Source: Piscirickettsiaceae bacterium CG07_land_8_20_14_0_80_44_28 (GTDB lineage: Bacteria; Pseudomonadota; Gammaproteobacteria; Thiomicrospirales; Thiomicrospiraceae). Taken from it: a DNA stretch of 50,086 nucleotides. Under the pieces are notes generated by a model. The model was given only the letters and a program-made list of their open reading frames with translations, had not been told where the DNA came from and searched no databases. Each line of letters begins with the position of its first letter. Within the stretch, counting starts at the first letter, position 1. Shown here one piece after another: positions 47,300 to 50,086 of this stretch. Both the position numbers and the translations under genes were made by a program. The stretch is taken from the NCBI GenBank assembly GCA_002779995.1, contig PEWX01000104.1, positions 1 to 50,086 of the forward strand, read 5' to 3'.

Positions 47300-47333
47300 A
47301 CTAAAAAACGGCCAGGCCTGGCCGTTTTTTAGT
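47300..47333 (-). terminator. 34-base perfect palindrome around CCAGGCCTGG, chemoreceptor gene terminator
   Basis: ACTAAAAAACGGCCAGG is followed by its exact reverse complement. On the minus strand the GC-rich stem is followed by a T6 run, 15 bases after the chemoreceptor stop and before lgt. It should also work on the plus strand. Core copy at 47312-47321. Confidence 0.85.
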
Positions 47334-47348
47334 CAGTAAAAGCAGAGA

Positions 47349-49373
47349 TTAAATCTTAAATTGATGAACCAACATTTTGAGTTTGTCAGCAATTTCTTCC
47401 AAACGACGGCTCGATGCTTCATTATTAACAGAGCCTTCAACCGTTTTTTCGGTGACCGCTTGAATTTGAGTAATATGTTGATTCACGGTTTCCGCCAAAC
47501 CGGTTTGAGACTGTGCTGAGGTTAACATTTCGCTACTCATTTGATTAATATCATCCATCAACACCACCACAGGACTCAACACCCGCTCAACTTGCATCAC
47601 CGAATCATATCCTAATTGCGTGGTTTCACGTCCGGAATCGACAACTTTAACCGTTTCATTCGTTGATTTACGAATTTTGTCAATGACGTCTTCAATCTGT
47701 ACCGTTGACTCTTGGGTGCGTTGAGCCAATTGGCGAACCTCATCTGCGACCACCGCGAATCCGCGGCCATAATCGCCTGCCCGCGCGGCTTCTATCGCTG
47801 CATTCAAGGCCAATAGATTGGTCTGCTCGGCAATTTCTCTAATGACATTAATCACCGTACTAATGGTTTGCCCATCCTCATTTAATAACATCACCGCCCG
47901 GGTAATTTCTTCCATACCTTCAGACACTTTACGGATGTTTTGCGCCGCACTATGTACCACTTCACCGCCTTTTTTCACACTTTCAGCCGCTTGCTGGGTG
48001 GCTCTCGAAGTGTTATGAGAATGATCCTCCACACTTTTCGCTTTTTGTGACATGGTTTCCATCGACCGGTTTAGTTGCCGGGTTGCGGTTAATTGTTGCT
48101 CAACCCCTTTCTTCGTTTCATAAGTCACCTCAGACAGACTATTAGAAGACACTTCCAAATCTTTTACCGTCGCGGTGACTTCTTTTAAGGTGTTTTGGAT
48201 TTTGCTGACGAACTCATTGAAATAACGCGCCATTTCTGCCAACTCATCCTTACCTTTATCATTTAGGCGGCGGGTTAAATCCCCTTCTCCTGATGCGATA
48301 TCTTTCATCGCTTGCGCAGACCGAAGCACAGGTTTAACCACCGAATGAGTGACTTTACGGGAAATCATCATACCCGTTAGCTGCCCTAATACCGAAAGCG
48401 TCAACAGTAAAATCAATTTACCCAGTGTACTATCCACCACTTTTTGACTGGTTTGCTGCATATCCGCAACTGACTGGATTGCAATCTGCTCCAACTTGAC
48501 TTCCAAGTCTTTGAAAACAGGTTGGATTCGCGTTTTCATAACCCAGGTGTCCATTCGCCACTTAGGGCTTTGATGGGTGCGCTTTAAAGCCATAAAGCTT
48601 TCCCGATAATATTCATATTGATCTTTCAGTTGACGAACCGAAGCAAGCTGCTGAGGATTGAGTCGATCCGCATAGCCGGTTAAAAGCTGCTCCAAGCCTT
48701 GTTCAACAGCATTCAAACGGCTTTCAGTTTCGGTCACCCCAGCCTCTTCACGCAACACAATATAACCCGCTACACCACTGGTTGCCTTTAACCAATCCCT
48801 TTGTAAAGTCATTAGGGCTTCCAAAATAACTTGCCTTTGTGGCAACAATTGGCGCATTTCTAAAGCCAGTAATTCGTTGATTTGCTGCTGCACCTGATCC
48901 GCAATGGGCACCATTTCATTATTCAGAAACGCATAAGCCGGAAATTTTTGCTCAGCATTGGCTTGGATAGCAGTAACTTGTTCAATTAACCCCGGTAACT
49001 TCGTTAATTGCGCTTCAATCACTTTTAAAGCCATTATGTCTTCTGACGCATTTTGCTCAGAAACTTCCTGTTTGAGTTGGGTCAAGAGAGATTCAGAAGA
49101 TTCAATGGAATCTTGATAGGATCTTAAACTGTCAGGGTCGGTGGTTAATAGATACATGCCTAAGGCATTCATGCCTTTTTCTAACTCACTCATCATGCGA
49201 TTAGCCTGAAGTGCGATAGGTTGTTTGACTTCCACCACCTTCTTGACATCTTCTCGCACAATATATAAATTCACGGCGGCTTGAATGGTAATCACCGCCA
49301 ATACCGCCCAAATCACCCCAAATCCAAAACGCATTTTTTGCTTAATGGTTAATTTTTGTAGAAACTTTTCCAT
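47349..49373 (-). CDS. Methyl-accepting chemotaxis protein
   Basis: Membrane chemoreceptor. TM1 is near residues 16-38, a periplasmic four-helix-bundle-like sensor spans about 39-318, TM2 about 319-338, HAMP about 340-392, then a long signalling coiled coil with the hairpin tip [21 protein letters not shown] and [18 protein letters not shown] near residues 540-585. 674 residues. There is no C-terminal CheR pentapeptide. The ligand cannot be told. A sigma-54-like promoter lies upstream and a palindromic terminator downstream, so it is a single-gene unit. Confidence 0.94.
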   Translation of the reverse strand: MEKFLQKLTIKQKMRFGFGVIWAVLAVITIQAAVNLYIVREDVKKVVEVKQPIALQANRMMSELEKGMNALGMYLLTTDPDSLRSYQDSIESSESLLTQLKQEVSEQNASEDIMALKVIEAQLTKLPGLIEQVTAIQANAEQKFPAYAFLNNEMVPIADQVQQQINELLALEMRQLLPQRQVILEALMTLQRDWLKATSGVAGYIVLREEAGVTETESRLNAVEQGLEQLLTGYADRLNPQQLASVRQLKDQYEYYRESFMALKRTHQSPKWRMDTWVMKTRIQPVFKDLEVKLEQIAIQSVADMQQTSQKVVDSTLGKLILLLTLSVLGQLTGMMISRKVTHSVVKPVLRSAQAMKDIASGEGDLTRRLNDKGKDELAEMARYFNEFVSKIQNTLKEVTATVKDLEVSSNSLSEVTYETKKGVEQQLTATRQLNRSMETMSQKAKSVEDHSHNTSRATQQAAESVKKGGEVVHSAAQNIRKVSEGMEEITRAVMLLNEDGQTISTVINVIREIAEQTNLLALNAAIEAARAGDYGRGFAVVADEVRQLAQRTQESTVQIEDVIDKIRKSTNETVKVVDSGRETTQLGYDSVMQVERVLSPVVVLMDDINQMSSEMLTSAQSQTGLAETVNQHITQIQAVTEKTVEGSVNNEASSRRLEEIADKLKMLVHQFKI

Positions 49374-49450
49374 AATCCTTTCAGCCTTATTGACTTAATT
49401 GCCCTCTGTACTGATACCCTCAGAGATTTATTTACTGCTTATAACCCATT

Positions 49451-49468
49451 AAGCAACTAAAATGCCAA
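49451..49468 (-). promoter_or_regulatory. Sigma-54-like promoter of the chemoreceptor gene
   Basis: Read on the minus strand, TTGGCATTTTAGTTGCTT matches TTGGCAC-N5-TTGCTT: GG (49465-49466) and GC (49453-49454) are exactly ten bases apart, as required for -24/-12 elements. The start codon is about 65 bases beyond the expected transcript start. Confidence 0.55.
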
Positions 49469-49484
49469 TCCGCTCAAAAAACCT

Positions 49485-50086
49485 TTAATCACGATAAGGA
49501 TAATGGCCTCTTGCAATTAACCCTCCATCCAGGGTTAACACACTCCCCGTCATCCATTCAGAGGCTTTAGACAGCAAAAAGGCCGTTGCCAACCCCATAT
49601 CCTCAACCGTGCCATAACGCCCTGAAGGCATGGCCGACAGCCACTTTTTTTGCATCTTGGGTTCATTCAGAATATCGAAAGTCCGTTCAACGGGTACCAC
49701 GCCCGGTGCCAAACTATTGACACGAATGCCTAATTTCCCCCACTCCACAGCCTGTACTTTGGTTAACGCATCCAACCCCGCCTTTGAAGCGGCATAAGCG
49801 CCAAACCACTCACAAGTGGCTTGTCCATGAATACTGCTATTATTGACAATATTGCCCGGCAACCGCGCATTTTGACATGCCGTGGCATAAGCGGTGCTCA
49901 ATAAATAAGGCGCTTGAAGATTAATGGCTAGAGTTTCTTGAAAGGCTCGCCCTTGCATATCCTTTAGGCTTAAGGATTTGGTGATAATCCCGGCATTGTT
50001 GACTAAGCCATCTAAGCCGTTAAAAATTGACCAGATACCGTGTTTGATTTATAAAATCAAGCACGAATCTCATATTCTCGATCAAA
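49485..50086 (-). pseudogene. Short-chain dehydrogenase/reductase, partial and apparently frameshifted
   Basis: The C-terminal part is a normal SDR: LVNNAGI near 49990, NSS with a catalytic serine in VNNSSIHGQ, YAASKAG (Tyr-x3-Lys), and the SVLTLDGGLIARG end. The frame carrying it stops at a TAA at 50049-50051. The window's last bases in another frame read LIENMRFVLDFINQ, which looks like the preceding SDR helix, so a one-base shift seems to lie between about 50022 and 50055, perhaps in the A5 run at 50022-50026. The N-terminal Rossmann motif would lie outside the window. Substrate unknown. A sequencing error would make this an intact partial gene. Confidence 0.6.

Overview
The window looks like the core chromosome of a chemolithoautotrophic, sulfur-oxidising gammaproteobacterium, most likely of the Hydrogenovibrio/Thiomicrospira/Thiomicrorhabdus group. 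This is inferred from a soxXYZA cluster lacking soxB and soxCD, a PEP carboxylase, gammaproteobacterial gene orders (pcnB-folK-panB-panC, lgt-thyA-folA, rnt/grxD, murC-ddlB-ftsQ-ftsA, lpxC-secA-argJ) and sodium-type flagellar stators. No rRNA, tRNA, phage, CRISPR array or transposase gene was seen. Gene density is high, with many 4-base ATGA overlaps and three convergent gene pairs that share stop codons.

Layout. 1-5.3 kb: outer-envelope block (hldD on the minus strand; a CX5R phosphatase, msbA, an LpxL-type acyltransferase and a sulfotransferase on the plus strand). 5.4-8.7 kb: ppc and panD. 8.7-13.9 kb, minus strand: pcnB-folK-panB-panC-pomA-pomB, with the stator genes translationally coupled to panC. 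13.9-14.3 kb: the only gene-free stretch above 300 bases, the sox leader. 14.3-16.5 kb: soxX, soxY, soxZ, soxA. 16.6-21.5 kb: terB-like gene, ilvD, argA-rnt, grxD. 21.6-28.1 kb: asparagine-synthase-family amidotransferase, coaE, an unknown gene, a Nudix/ThiE-like fusion, hisC, argJ. 28.1-36.4 kb, minus strand: secA, lpxC, ftsA, ftsQ, ddlB, murC, with ftsZ absent from its usual place. 36.5-41.7 kb, minus strand: sufB-sufC-sufD-sufS plus a small unknown gene, behind a promoter that contains an IscR-type palindrome. 41.8-45.1 kb: zinc uptake locus, with znuA and a P-loop gene on one strand and znuC-znuB divergent. 45.1-47.3 kb: lgt-thyA-folA. 47.3-50.1 kb: a chemoreceptor behind a sigma-54-like promoter and an SDR gene that appears frameshifted and runs off the window.

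The most unusual signal is a dispersed 10-base palindrome, CCAGGCCTGG, present nine times exactly (about 0.05 expected by chance) inside genes in different reading frames and between genes. Between genes it can form the centre of perfect palindromes of 24-34 bases that look like terminators. It behaves like a highly iterated palindrome or an uptake-signal-like sequence. A second signal is a 61-base element with imperfect terminal inverted repeats and a 5-base direct repeat, inserted exactly at the ilvD stop codon and supplying a new one. Partial relatives lie at 21.1 and 31.0 kb.

Calls rest on reading translated motifs and local sequence only. No database search, alignment or folding program was run.
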